Source: Siphlonurus alternatus (lineage: Eukaryota; Arthropoda; Insecta; Ephemeroptera; Siphlonuridae). Taken from it: a DNA stretch of 64,000 bases. The notes beneath the pieces were generated by a model that was given only the letters and a program-made list of their open reading frames with translations, was not told the origin of the DNA and did no database searches. The translations under genes were made by a program, and so were the position numbers. This document shows, one piece after another, positions 37,546 through 48,721 of the stretch; the first letter of the stretch is position 1; the number at the start of each line of letters is the position of its first letter. The DNA is taken from contig OX463780.1 in the NCBI GenBank assembly GCA_949825025.1, positions 39,474,979 through 39,538,978 of the forward strand, in the 5' to 3' direction.

Positions 37546-37870
37546 GTGAAGTGTGTTCAATATAATCCGGTCAGTAGTATTCCGTGCTCTATATACAATG
37601 TGCAAGAGGAAATATCACGTAAGGGGGCTGGAAAAGACGCAGCACAAGCAGCAATATCAGGAATCGTCTCGTCTTCCTCACGACAGCGATCGAAGCAGCT
37701 CTTCGTCGTGGTCCCATTGTTGTCAGAGACGACGGGCCTCAAGTGGCTGTCGATACCAACCGTGTGTGCAGACGTGGCCAAATATTACAATCCTTCCTTC
37801 CAGACGTTACTTTTTATGTGGATGTTACTCGACCAGCCAACAATATATATATTTTTTAATAATCGATATT
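37546..37870 (+). other. GC-richer island with overlapping open frames
   Basis: About 300 bp stand out from the AT-rich surroundings. Three frames are open across it: 152 and 113 codons on the plus strand, and 74 codons on the minus strand. The 152-codon frame includes a basic Ser/Arg-rich stretch (from an internal Met at about 37601), a plausible low-complexity exon. A donor-like CACGTAAGG (37617-37625) and an acceptor-like pyrimidine tract ending CCTTCCTTCCAG (near 37802) lie in an order opposite to that needed for one exon. I do not recognise a domain, and a non-coding exon or regulatory island fits equally well. Confidence 0.27.
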
Positions 37871-38343
37871 TTAAAACAATACCTTGATCTTCCCATCCTT
37901 AGCCAATCAGAGAGATATTCTGATGGCAAAATTAATTTAATTTGTATAAATAATAAGTGGACTTATGGAGTTAGATACCTTCACATAAAATCGATACAAC
38001 ATCGAAAGTAATCACTGCAAAGGTGCTCAAGTGATTGACCTATATACACAACGTTGATAATGTTTTTGTACAAAACTTAATTGTCTTGGCACACTTCTTT
38101 GAATTAAAATTAATCCAATTACCCCTGCTGCTACATGCATTGTGTAATCATTGTGTATACTTGACAACATTACCTCTAAACTTAATCCAGTTGCCTTAGG
38201 CAAGTGAATAAGTTGCATTGTTGGTCTAATATTAGAGGGGAGGAGGCGGTGTTACAAAATTAATGACGTCTTAAAGTTTTGCAATATCTGTGAAATTTTG
38301 GTAGTGATAGCGGTTAGTAAAAAAAAATTTGATGTAGTAGGAA

Positions 38344-38640
38344 TGGACATTTTTTATTGCAAAAATGGATAGAGGGTATCAAATTATGCTACTCTGAATT
38401 TTTTCAGATTTTTTTGGGAGCGGGAACTATTTTTAAAAAAATATTAAAAGCCAGTTTTATGACGTCACGGGCGTTTAGCGCCTATCCTTTTCTTAAGGAC
38501 AGACTCCTCGTGACGTCATAAAATTGACTTTCAATCATTTTTTAAAAATAGTTCCCGGTCTCTAAAAAATCTGAAAAAATTCAGAGCGGCATAACTTTGC
38601 ACCCTCTATCCATTTCTGCAATAAAAAAAAAATGTCATGC
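38344..38640. mobile_element. family-A foldback element, copy 4 (diverged)
   Basis: It carries the family-A series (AATGGATAGAGGGT, TTTTTCAGATTTTTTTGGGAG, GGGAACTATTTTTAAAAA, TGACGTCACGGGCG) and its inverted complement. The centre keeps TTCTTAAGGA. The outer ends (GACATTTTTTATTGCA and complement) differ from the CAATGGAGTATTG ends of copies 3 and 5, so the copy is older or a subfamily. Confidence 0.87.
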
Positions 38641-38644
38641 AAAT

Positions 38645-40095
38645 TGTCCAATGTATGATATTACACCTAGGAATTACAGTTACGGTTTATTTTTTATTTC
38701 TCAAAACAAAATAATAATCTACTGTGTTTTGGAATAATTTACCATCAAGTTTAGTAATAATATTCTGATTTAAAATTTACACCTTGCATTTATAGCTTAC
38801 TGTGCATTATGTCAAAAAACTGCAACATCACAAATACAAATAAATACAGTTAAAGTATGTAGATAAATACTATTTTCAAATTAATCAAATAATATATACT
38901 TCCTTATTCCAAATACACCAATATTAAAAGTTTGATAAATTATAGTCATGATCAAAATAAGATTTTAAATATTAAACACAAATGAAATAGTTTATTGATT
39001 TATCACGATTACTGTACCAAAACTATATCAACGTGGTAGTGGGAAAGTACATAAATCCATTGATAACATATTGCTCAAAAGCCTTAATTCCATGAGAAAA
39101 TAATTAGGCTTTCTAGAGTATTTTTACGCAACCAATTTTATATAACGTAATCTTAATTTAAATAATTGATTAAAAAAAAAATGAAGTATATGATTTGTAA
39201 CGTTACGTAAGGTGAAAAATGTAATAAAGCAAGTTTCCATTTGAAATAAAGATAAGTGATGTGCACATATGAAAGTTTTTTTATATTATTATACTTGGTG
39301 CCTCATATTGAAAAAAATTTGACATTATAGAGAGAAAAAGAGTGAGAGTTGTAAGGTTTGAAGAGAAGAAATGTAAAGAAGATATAAGTTCAGTGAATCA
39401 GTGTTGAACGTCGCCAGTGTAGCATATAGACAGGTTTAGGCAGCAATGATATATAAATATATACACAGATAGAATAAAGACCATGAGCAGAAAAGAAAAT
39501 TTGTTAGAGAAAAAAAAATATATGAAAGAGAGATGAGCGAGTGTAAGGGGTAAAGGAAAAGAGAGGAGAGAGAGCAAACCCAACTGCTACTCACTCAAAT
39601 TTCTGGTATATAAAAGTTAGAGAAAGAAAAAGACAGAATTGTGTAAGTGGAAGGATACGAGGGGTAGAAGAAAAAAGAAGGGCAAATCCAATTTCATATA
39701 GCACTGGTCGCAAAATCTGCCTGTTTCATCTGAGGCCGACCTCAGACCAGAGACGCCGCCTCACAAATGTGTATCCTGTATTTCAGTGAGACTATGTGTT
39801 ATATAGTCTCCTTTTTGCGTACTTTACTTTGGTTATGATGTTAGGAAACTCAACCCTTTCTATTTGTCTGTTTCACTACTATACCTTTTCAACTTTTTTT
39901 TCTACATATTTAACTTCTAAGCTTAACAAGTGTATTATACTTATGTTGTCTCAGTATGGTTATCAAGCTACTTTTAAATTACAGTGGTAATAAGAAGTGC
40001 AAAAATATCCTGTGTTTTGTAAGTAACATGACCGCAGAGACGAGTATAAAATATAAATTAAAGTATTCTCAACAAGTTTGTTTTGACATTGATTT
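38645..40095. other. gene-free stretch with a purine-rich segment
   Basis: AT-rich up to about 39300. Positions 39330-39690 are dominated by purines on the plus strand (GAGAG and AAGAG words). An island at 39700-39790 follows, with a CTGAGG-CCGA-CCTCAG hairpin. No gene is recognised. Confidence 0.45.
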
Positions 40096-40100
40096 GAAGT

Positions 40101-40420
40101 ATGGAGTATTGACCTCATTTTTTATTGCAGAAGTGGATAGAGGGTGCAAAGTTATGCTACCCTGATTTTTTTCAGATTTTTTAGAAACCGGGAACTATTT
40201 TTAAAAAAAATTATTGAAAGTTATTTTTGTGACGTCACGAGACGCCGCTCCTTAAGAAAAAGATAGGAATTACCGCCGCGTGACGTCACAAAAAGGACTT
40301 TCAATAATTTTTTTAAAAATACTTCCAGGGCTCTAAAAAATCTGAAAAAAATCAGGGTAGCATAACTTTGCACCCTCTCTATCCATTTCTGCAATAAAAA
40401 AATTGAGGACGATACTCCAT
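40101..40420. mobile_element. family-A foldback element, copy 5 (complete ends)
   Basis: ATGGAGTATTGACCTCA at the left and its near-complement at the right enclose arms nearly identical to copy 3. TGACGTCA flanks the same CGCCGCTCCTTAAGAAAAAG centre. High similarity to copy 3 suggests recent movement of both. Confidence 0.92.
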
Positions 40421-40424
40421 TGCA

Positions 40425-41360
40425 ATTCTAAAAGACAGCATCATGTGGCATATCCCATTTGATTTGCTTGGTTGGTTGCTCCAATTAAGAGACACGAAGA
40501 TACATAATATATTTGTAATTTGGGACAAGTAACATACATAAATAAAAAATTACGCAATGTAAAATACGATTTGCAAGAGCAGGTGTTTCAAAACACTGAA
40601 GACTCTTTTTTTTTCTATGCTTCAATTAAATTAACAATAAAATTATATTTTAATTACTTTCCTCTCTTGTAATTTTATGTATTTTTTTTTCACAAAGGAA
40701 AATATATTCATTTGTCTCTCTCCCTTTTTTTTCTCATTTTTTCTTCTTAAAAACTCTTAAAATTAGTAATTCTGTAAGCAAGCAAGCTAAGTATAATGAA
40801 TGCGATTGTATATAAGTTGAGTACAACGTGTCTTCCTCCTCTGCTGTTTTCTTTCTCACGGGACGTGTTAGTCGTGCAGAGATGACATAAGAAATACATT
40901 AGAACAGCCAGCAGTAGCAGCAGGCAAGGTGACTCGCATCTCTGAACAAAGGGAATATTATTTAAATTATACTGAGCAAGAAGGGACAGCGAAGAACATG
41001 TTTGTTTCATATTGTATGTAGAAAATGTATAGTGTGTTGTTTGTTGCTATATTATTAGCACTTAGTGATACTGGCTAATATTTCACCTAGCCTTTTGTTT
41101 ATATAATAAGTTTTATAAAAAAGAAGAAAAAACAAAGGATTTTTAATTTAAAAATTCATTATCTCTATAATTAAATTTTATTTAAAAAAGATAATGTAGA
41201 AAAAATTAATGCTTCTAAAAATATGATGCAAAACAAGCGAAATTTAAGATTGTATTATTTATCAAAAATAATTGTCAAAATAATAATTAGTCTAATTAAT
41301 TTAGTAATATATTTCATACCGTGATCGTAACATGATCATGTGTATTTCCAATTATATAAA
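40425..41360. other. gene-free stretch
   Basis: A GC-richer patch at 40820-40985 has a CAG-type run and a CAGAGATG/CATCTCTG inverted pair. An 87-codon minus-strand frame covers it without a recognisable domain. Otherwise AT-rich. Confidence 0.45.
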
Positions 41361-41362
41361 TC

Positions 41363-41557
41363 AACGTTCTTTTATACAGGTTAAGCCATCGATTTAACCA
41401 AGGTTAAAGAGTTTATCCAATCAGATTGAGTTGTTAGGACCCCTCGTGCAGCGAAACTTTGAATGCTCCCATCATGCAATGCTATTTTTCTTAAATTTCG
41501 CGATGCAATGAGTCCTAAAAAAATGACTCACGAAATTCACCTGTATAAAAGAACGTT
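41363..41557. mobile_element. MITE-like element, 195 bp
   Basis: AACGTTCTTTTATACAGGT and its exact inverted complement form 19-bp terminal inverted repeats. The GC-richer interior is not palindromic and has no coding capacity. No target duplication longer than 2 bp is visible. Confidence 0.78.
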
Positions 41558-41780
41558 TTATATATAAATAATAGATAAATAAAATCGTCTTTATTGAGGG
41601 CGGAATTTAGGCCATTAGGCCATTTCAGATTCAAATGGTTTATTCATCAAATTTCAAACATACAAATACAAGCATTGATAATGCAAGCACTCTTCTATTG
41701 AACCCCTAAAAAGGTACATTAGTAATAAAAACAGAAAAGGACGCATTTTTATACTGGTATAGCGAGATCATGCTAATATT
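41558..41780 (-). mobile_element. possible LINE 3' end
   Basis: On the minus strand, a segment with GGCCTAATGGCCTAAATTCC leads to CAATAAAGACGATTTTATTTA and an ATTTAT-type tail. This has the look of the 3' end of a truncated non-LTR retrotransposon. The small GGCC inverted repeat is of the kind such elements may use for priming. No reverse transcriptase remnant is detected upstream. It directly abuts the MITE ending at 41557. Confidence 0.38.
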
Positions 41781-42428
41781 TTTATTGTAAAAAAGCTCTA
41801 TCTTTTAATACTTTAAGTAGATTTGCGCCCTCAAGATCTCACTAGCAATGGACATGAGTCCTTTCACTCTATCATAACAATATTTATCTTGAAAAAACAA
41901 TTTTCCAGTAGAATTCGTTTTCAGTTTCTGCTAGTTTGAACTACTAGCATTCAAAGAAGCTAAGTTAAATATTATATGACTAAAATCTTACTCTCTTGAT
42001 TTAAATTTTTTAGAGCTATACAGCAAAAAATTGGAATATTATATTAACTTCTGTCTACTTCCTTAACATTTTTTAGTGAAAGTTACAAATATTATTTAGA
42101 ACTAAAATAAAGCAGAAGCAAATGAACAGTAAACATAACTATCTTATATGAATAAAGATCGTTTTTTTTATTTTTAAAATAAAAGCTTTATACTCTTTAT
42201 ATAGAAATAACTGTGATATTTATGTTTCTTTTCGTTTATTTCATTTTCATTTTTAGCATTTCAATATTAAATTTTACATATTATACATGTATGCGCAAAT
42301 ATGAAGCATTTACAAAATATATATTTCATATTATATGTATAATGTCTATATCATGCAACACAATCGTTAAAAAATTGCGAGATTTGATATTTCAATCCAT
42401 TATTTAATTATGTATATACTGTGTTATG

Positions 42429-42514
42429 TTGGCACCCAAAGCCGAATTCGGCCCAAGGCCGAAAAATATGCGCATTTTTTTCGGCCTTTGGTCGAATTCA
42501 GCTTTGGGTGCCAA
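42429..42514. mobile_element. 86-bp hairpin element
   Basis: TTGGCACCCAAAGCCGAATTC pairs with its inverted complement at the right end, and pairing continues through GGCCGAAAAA to a small ATGCGCAT centre. The result is a single long hairpin with few mismatches, sharply GC-richer than its flanks. It is probably a minimal MITE; the 62-codon frame across it is incidental. Confidence 0.7.
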
Positions 42515-42654
42515 TATTATATATGAAATTACATATAGAGTGCAAAAAAAAAAAAAAAAAAAACATTGCACTTTATAAAAAAAAAATTATTATAAACATA
42601 ATTATTTAACTAATTTGTTTGGTGCTACGAGATGATTATTCTTCGTATGCTGCT

Positions 42655-42920
42655 GATATAACATATATGTCAGCGATGGAGATTGTTACCAAGGGGGGTA
42701 AATCGTACGGATTTATGACGGGATGTGTATGACATGGAGGAGGCGGGGTCGTTGACAGCCTCGCTAGAATCCAGCGCTCAACTTGCTAACGTTGTACGTA
42801 GTACATTGAAGACAGGGTGTCACTCGTCAGAGCCCGAGAGATTCTCTGTCTTGTCTCCCGGGACTTGATGCCACTCTGACCGGTGTCTCTAAAGTTCACC
42901 CACCACTCCCACATTTCTAC
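42655..42920. promoter_or_regulatory. GC-rich island of unknown function
   Basis: About 260 bp with clear excess of G and C and many CpG, followed by a CT-rich segment (42900-43010). No long frame, inverted ends or tRNA boxes are found. It could be a promoter, enhancer or untranslated first exon of an unseen gene. The assignment is by composition only. Confidence 0.25.
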
Positions 42921-43009
42921 CCTCCAGCTTTGATTCAATTGCCTTTTCACTATATGCTTACTATCATTCTTTCTCTCTTTCTATTCTTCTCTCTATTTTT
43001 TTTTCCTTG

Positions 43010-46000
43010 AAGCAAAAATGTGCTTATATATTAGATTGTTTTTAAGCATTCTCTACTAGAAAAAATATATACACTAACATTGTACACGAGTTTCAAATGT
43101 ACAAATTAAGTTACATAAGTTGTCATCTATAACTATCTTGTTCAGTTTTTTTCTTAAGTAGATCTCTATAAAGTTGTTGACAACATTAACATTATTCTCT
43201 CTCTTTGTGAGTTCTTTACGACCTTTCTCTACTTTCTCCTGCTCGTTTCTCCTCTCAGCGCTAGAAGAATATGAACTGTGTAGGACAGTGGAGCAGCAGA
43301 GTTAGTCGTCACGCTACCACGATCTTCCTCCCCAACCCTTCCTTCTACCAATGTTACAACTTCAAAATTTGTATAATGTGTGAGAAATAGCAACTTGTTA
43401 TGCTAATTATCTACATTTTGTCATAATATATTATTATAATATATAATTATACAGTATAATTAAATAACCATAAAATTTTAATTTAACTAGTTACATAAAT
43501 TAATACATCATTATAATTTAAATTTATGGAGATTTTAAGAACTTAACTACTAGATAAGATGCATTTGCAGCGATAATGTAATTGTACGTTGACATTTAAC
43601 AACTTTTGTTTTTATGTTTGACAGCAAAAGATACTAATAATATCTCAATTCATTAATTTTCATACTTAAAGTGTCCAACATCATACTCATTATAATTGTA
43701 GGAAATGACAAAACAGAAGCATGAAATTACAACAGAGGAAGATTAACAAGATGAAGGTTCTTTGTTGTCTATGTTTAGCTTAAGAGTAATGTAGACTCTT
43801 ATAAGCATCACAATTACTACAAACACGACAGTATGATATATTACTATGTTTATCACACATGAGAGTTATGTTTCAACAACGTAAATGTAATTGGGGTGAA
43901 GAACATTGTAAAATAATACCTACATGTTACACAGTAACCTGCAGTTTCACACATATTTGCAGCAAAGAGGTTAAAAATGATATAATGTTGAAGGTATTTT
44001 CTTAATTAAAAGGTATGCAGCTAAGAAAAGGTATTCTAAAATATGTTGAAAATTTGATATTTTTGAGAAATAAACTGTGGATAAATTTTTAATTACAACC
44101 AAAATTATAAAAAATATAATGTATTATAATACCCGGCCTATACTATACTTAAAAAGCAGTAGAATCAATGCTGGCAAGAAATAGTTTTGATGGATTATAA
44201 ATTTTACTTTTTTAATATATTGTCAAAAATAATGAACACAATAAATTAATATTAATATTATTTCGAATTTTCTAAATTTTCAAAATAAAATCTAAAATTA
44301 TAGTTTTTATTTTTAAATTACTTACAAAAGTACTGAATAAATTATGTTGAAATACCCATTGATTAATTATGAAATATTTTATTACAAGTACAGACCTTTT
44401 TTTTTTTACAAATTTTAATGAGACAGAACAAAGTTTGTTTATTATTAATTTTATATTACATTAGGTAAAACCAGGGAGAAGACAGACCCTGCTAAAACAA
44501 TGTACCTGATAGTAAATGTTATGTTGGAGATTAAAATCATTAATTATTAAAATAGCTTAAACAATTAAATTATTATTATATATTGGATTAAATTGAAATA
44601 TCTATTTATATTATATTAAGTTAAGCCTATAATAAAATAAAGTTACAATAAAAATAATAATGTCTTTCTATAAATATGCAAATTAATTAAGAAGGTCAAA
44701 GTATATTATTATACGTCTTCAATCCCTTGCTCGTAGGCTTTTCTAACGTTCCAATTAATGAATTCTAATTGGTAGGAACATTGCTGAGAATAACTAAATA
44801 TGCTGCCTTGGGTACTTAGGACCTTCAACCGCTAGACGAGTTAACATTAATTTATTCCATCTATGAAATATTCAAACTTTACTGCGAGCAGAACTATACA
44901 TAGACTTGATAATGCTAAGTACTCAAGCTACACAATCGTGACTTTGTTGTAGTAGCTAATTATAATTCTAAATATAAAATAGTTAATTGATAAATAAAAC
45001 AATATTAAAAAGTTTCTACATAAACTGAAAATTATAGTAAGTTATAAATATTGATTCCCTGCTGAAAGGTGGATTTACTTGAATAATAAAATTATTTAGA
45101 GAGGCTTGACGCAAAAAATTGCGTGTTTCCTAGGAAGCTATCTTCTCAATATTCATATTGTTAATGGTTGATTGAAAAGGGGGCTTCCATTCACAAAGTG
45201 TTCATTAACCCATTCGTACTGTGAAATTACTTGTAAATTCGCATGCCCATATGAATCCACTTAACGATTAATCTCAGTTACTTCGGAATCAAAGAATATT
45301 TTCCTGCAAACGAATCGAATGAAATAAATTTTAAAAAATCGAGAATGTTCTAAAACTTAATCGCTTCATAAATGGTTTGAGCAAATTCAGTCTTGCAGTT
45401 TTCTTACAACAGCTCCATTTCCGGTTTCCGTCCATAAGGCCAATGTTAAACTTCTACCTCAGTTTTCACAAAACTGATAAGACAGATTCGCTTCAAAATT
45501 TGTATGCCTCCTATTGATAGGGAGTTCTAAGTCCCCTGCAAGTATTGTTGCATTCAGGCGGTACGATTGCGAGATATCAACCTACTGAGATTCATCCTTA
45601 ACTACTTTACAAAAATTATACGTGGTTCTAAAAATTTCAATAACCAAGACTGCATTATAAACAAATCAAAATCACAGCTCATTAAAGGGCAGTTTTGAAT
45701 GGAAAATTGTCCAGAAAAGATGTGAAGCTATTTATGAAGGATAAGATAAAATATTAGTTAGTTTCTATCATATCATGGGTGTGATTCAGAGAGATAAAAT
45801 TACTTAATTGAATTTAATTATTATATAATAAAATGAAATTTTATTGAGTCAAGATTATTTTCTAACTTAATTGCAAAGTTCTCATACTGATCTTAGTGTT
45901 AATTATTTCAATACAATAATTTACATTGATTTAGTTCATTAAAGCAATGGAAACTATAAGAGATTTAGAATGTTATTTTAAATTTATGTAAAGATTAGAG

Positions 46001-46050
46001 ATCCAATATTGCATGAACATTATATTAATTTTAAACCTATTGGTTAAGTC
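43010..46050. other. gene-free AT-rich stretch
   Basis: A GC-richer patch lies at 43200-43350 (CT-rich then CAG-like). A small hairpin GTTCCAATTA...TAATTGG at 44749-44783 is noted. Positions 45100-45690 are less AT-rich, without frames, and read like degraded repeat sequence, but I could not match them to anything else here. Confidence 0.4.
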
Positions 46051-46054
46051 TTAA

Positions 46055-46263
46055 GGTGCATTCAGATGGCGGTTTTTATCATGCGGCGCGACGCGAATTA
46101 ATGCGCATTTGCTGTAACATCCATTGGCGGCCATATTGGGCGATTAAAAGAAAAAGAGCATCGTAATTAACGCGATTACCTGCGAATTCGCCGCCGCATA
46201 GGATTTCACAGCTTTTAAGTTAAAATCGCGCCGCGTCGCCGTTGCCGCCCATGAAAATCCACC
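46055..46263. mobile_element. MITE-like element at TTAA, GC-rich interior
   Basis: TTAA flanks both sides (46051-46054 and 46264-46267). The ends GGTGCATTC and GGATTTTCAT...CACC-type complement are imperfect inverted repeats. The pairing resumes in subterminal GGCGGC/CGCGCCGCGTCGCC blocks. It is a fourth unrelated sequence sitting at TTAA in this window. Confidence 0.68.
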
Positions 46264-46545
46264 TTAATTCAGTAAAAAAAACTACCTGCGATTTCATGAA
46301 ATTCACTATTAAAAAAAGCTGTGTAGCATTTTACATTCATCAACTTCCTCGCTACATGATTACGTACTGTAAAAGCACAAAATAAACCTAGTAGAGAACA
46401 TAAAATAATAATTATCAAAATAAAATTAAAATCGCTTTTTTCCACCTAGCTATTTGCTGATTACATAATTGATAATGATGTAGCCAACCAACAAGTAGAG
46501 AATATATTCAAAATAAAAATTTACGGAGCAGCAATGTTAAAGTCA

Positions 46546-46693
<148 letters not shown>

Positions 46694-46694
46694 G

Positions 46695-47835
46695 TGCATA
46701 TTTTATGTATGCTAGAATTCTCATTTTTTATACATGTTTTTTTTATACAACAAAAAAGTGCAATCATGTATTTTTTAATTTTTTAAAAAAAAAGTGGATA
46801 GAGTAATAATAATGATAATATTCAGTAATAAAATTTTAGTAGTTTACAAATAAATAAATTATGATATAGTATATAGAAATATGAATAGTTGAATTATTTT
46901 TTCTTTAAAATATGGATTTTAAAAAAGAAAAATTAACTATATTATCAATTAAATGTTTTATGATTTTTATATGTCTTAACATCTTCTTTAATGATCTAAA
47001 ATTTATACACAAGTTTCTTTTGCATTGATGAGTTTTGCAACTTACATTAAATAAATCAATATTTGCTATATAATTTTAAAATAAACAGCATATAAAATTA
47101 AAGTGAAAAGTTAATTTTATTTTAAAAAGTTAAATCAACATTTTTGTATTTATCTTTATACTAAATTCATTTTGACATTTGTAGAAGATTTAGATACATA
47201 GAAGGAATGCGAAGTATGAAATTTGATGAATAAGAACCAAATTTGAAAAGTTAAGTTATATTTATTTTTTTAGCATGCACCCTTTGATTTAAATTTTGAT
47301 TATATTATAATATAGGGAGTTTATTTATCTAATGCTTCCAATTTACATTTTATGAATGGTTAAAAATCTTCCCATCTCCGTCTTAATTTACCATATAATG
47401 TTATGCTTTAATTTTATTTTAATCAGTATTCGAATTTTATTTCCGAACATTTCAGTAAAATTAGTATAATTATTAAAATACGTATTGAATTTTATTATTA
47501 ATTATTGGAAATCAAATTTCATCTTCCTGGATTGCTAACTTATGTATAAATAATAAATTTCCATGCATCAATTTCTTTTTTTTTTTTTTGCAAGATAATT
47601 CTTTGTATTGATAGAATATTATTTCTCTCATATTTTTACATTTGCCCCGGTTTACGATGTAATCCTTACTGTATTATCGAGTCCGAGAGAATTATTCTAT
47701 CAACACCATTTACACGCAAAAATTATTTACTATAAAAATTAATTTTGTGTATAATATTCAAATAAATTTTACATTTAAAATAAGTCATACGTATACTAAA
47801 AATTTAAGTATATTAATTATTTGTTTATCTTTTAT
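46695..47835. other. gene-free AT-rich stretch
   Basis: No features are recognised apart from homopolymer T runs near 46738 and 47577. Confidence 0.5.
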
Positions 47836-47837
47836 TG

Positions 47838-48612
47838 GTGACCCTAGCCACATTGAAGGAAAAAGGATGGCGGCGAGCACCAACATCCAGAGACACGCGG
47901 TTATGGTGGGCGTGCACCTGCACCTCCAGGATCTCAGAGGCCAGCGACAGGTACTCAATGGATAATTATATTGATATTGCAGTCAATAGTTGAACGGTAA
48001 ATGATTTTTTCTTTCGTTAATTCAATTGCGATATAACATGGAATCTCTGTCATATTGGCAGCTGAATGATATTATAGTAAATCAATTAAACTTAATGTTA
48101 ATTTTTACTCTAATTTTTGTATACGACACGTAAAAAAGAAAAGTAATGTTTGTTTCATTTTAAAAGACAAAATAAATATTTTAATATAATTAAATATTTT
48201 ACGATATAAATAAGAGACTGAAGTTACGAGTATGTCTATATATAAATATAGGCGCAATTTTGCAACGTCGCCATTGGTCCAGCACAGGTCAGGTTCAATG
48301 CTCGTATTCGTTCAAAACGAAAATTATATGTTCTATTTGTACTCGTTTAAATATTTTCCAACGTTTGATACAATATTTAACCCCAAAATTAATTTTTAGT
48401 GCAATAACTAGAAAAATATGCAAATATTTTCAAAATTCAAAAGAAATTTGGCAACGCATCATTTTGAAAAAAATCAGGGACACTCGAGACTTAATGCCAT
48501 ACCATATTCCATTTGAATTTATGTATATAAGCAATTATTTTTCAAATTAAAAAATAAACAAGAGTCTCCATTGCCGCCATTTTGAAAGGTCACCAGAGGT
48601 CACTAGGGTAAG
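47838..48612. mobile_element. possible degraded transposon left of the satellite
   Basis: GTGACCCTAG...ATGGCGGC at the left and GCCGCCATTTT...GTCACTAGGGT at the right are loosely inverted, with similar spacing (about 20 bases) between the two conserved words. A 96-codon plus-strand frame (48260-48550) lies between them and is unrecognised. The similarity is too weak to be certain; it is mutually exclusive with the exon reading of 47848-47950. Confidence 0.25.
47848..47950 (+). CDS. weak candidate exon, unknown product
   Basis: A 103-bp GC-rich block is bounded by an acceptor-like TTATCTTTTATTGGTGACCCTAG on the left (shown up to 47847; pyrimidine-rich only in part) and by CAG/GTACTC on the right. 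An ATG in good context (AAAGGATGGCG) at 47867 opens exactly 28 codons to the donor: MAASTNIQRHAVMVGVHL, then HLQDLRGQRQ. The minus strand is also open across the block, so coding direction is not certain. I recognise no family. An alternative is that the block is the end of a transposon: ACCCTAG ... ATGGCGGC recurs inverted near 48570-48612. Confidence 0.25.
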
Positions 48613-48721
48613 ATGCGCGAGGGGAGCCACCGAAAAAATTTACCTCCTAGGTCAGTTCTACCTGTGTACCAAGGTTAGTGCTTCTGTCACAAAGTGCACG
48701 ATGATGTTGCTATGCTCCCTC

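Noticed and set aside
38027..38218. 63-codon minus-strand frame as a gene fragment
   Set aside because: The translation shows no recognisable domain and the frame is closed on both sides without splice signals.
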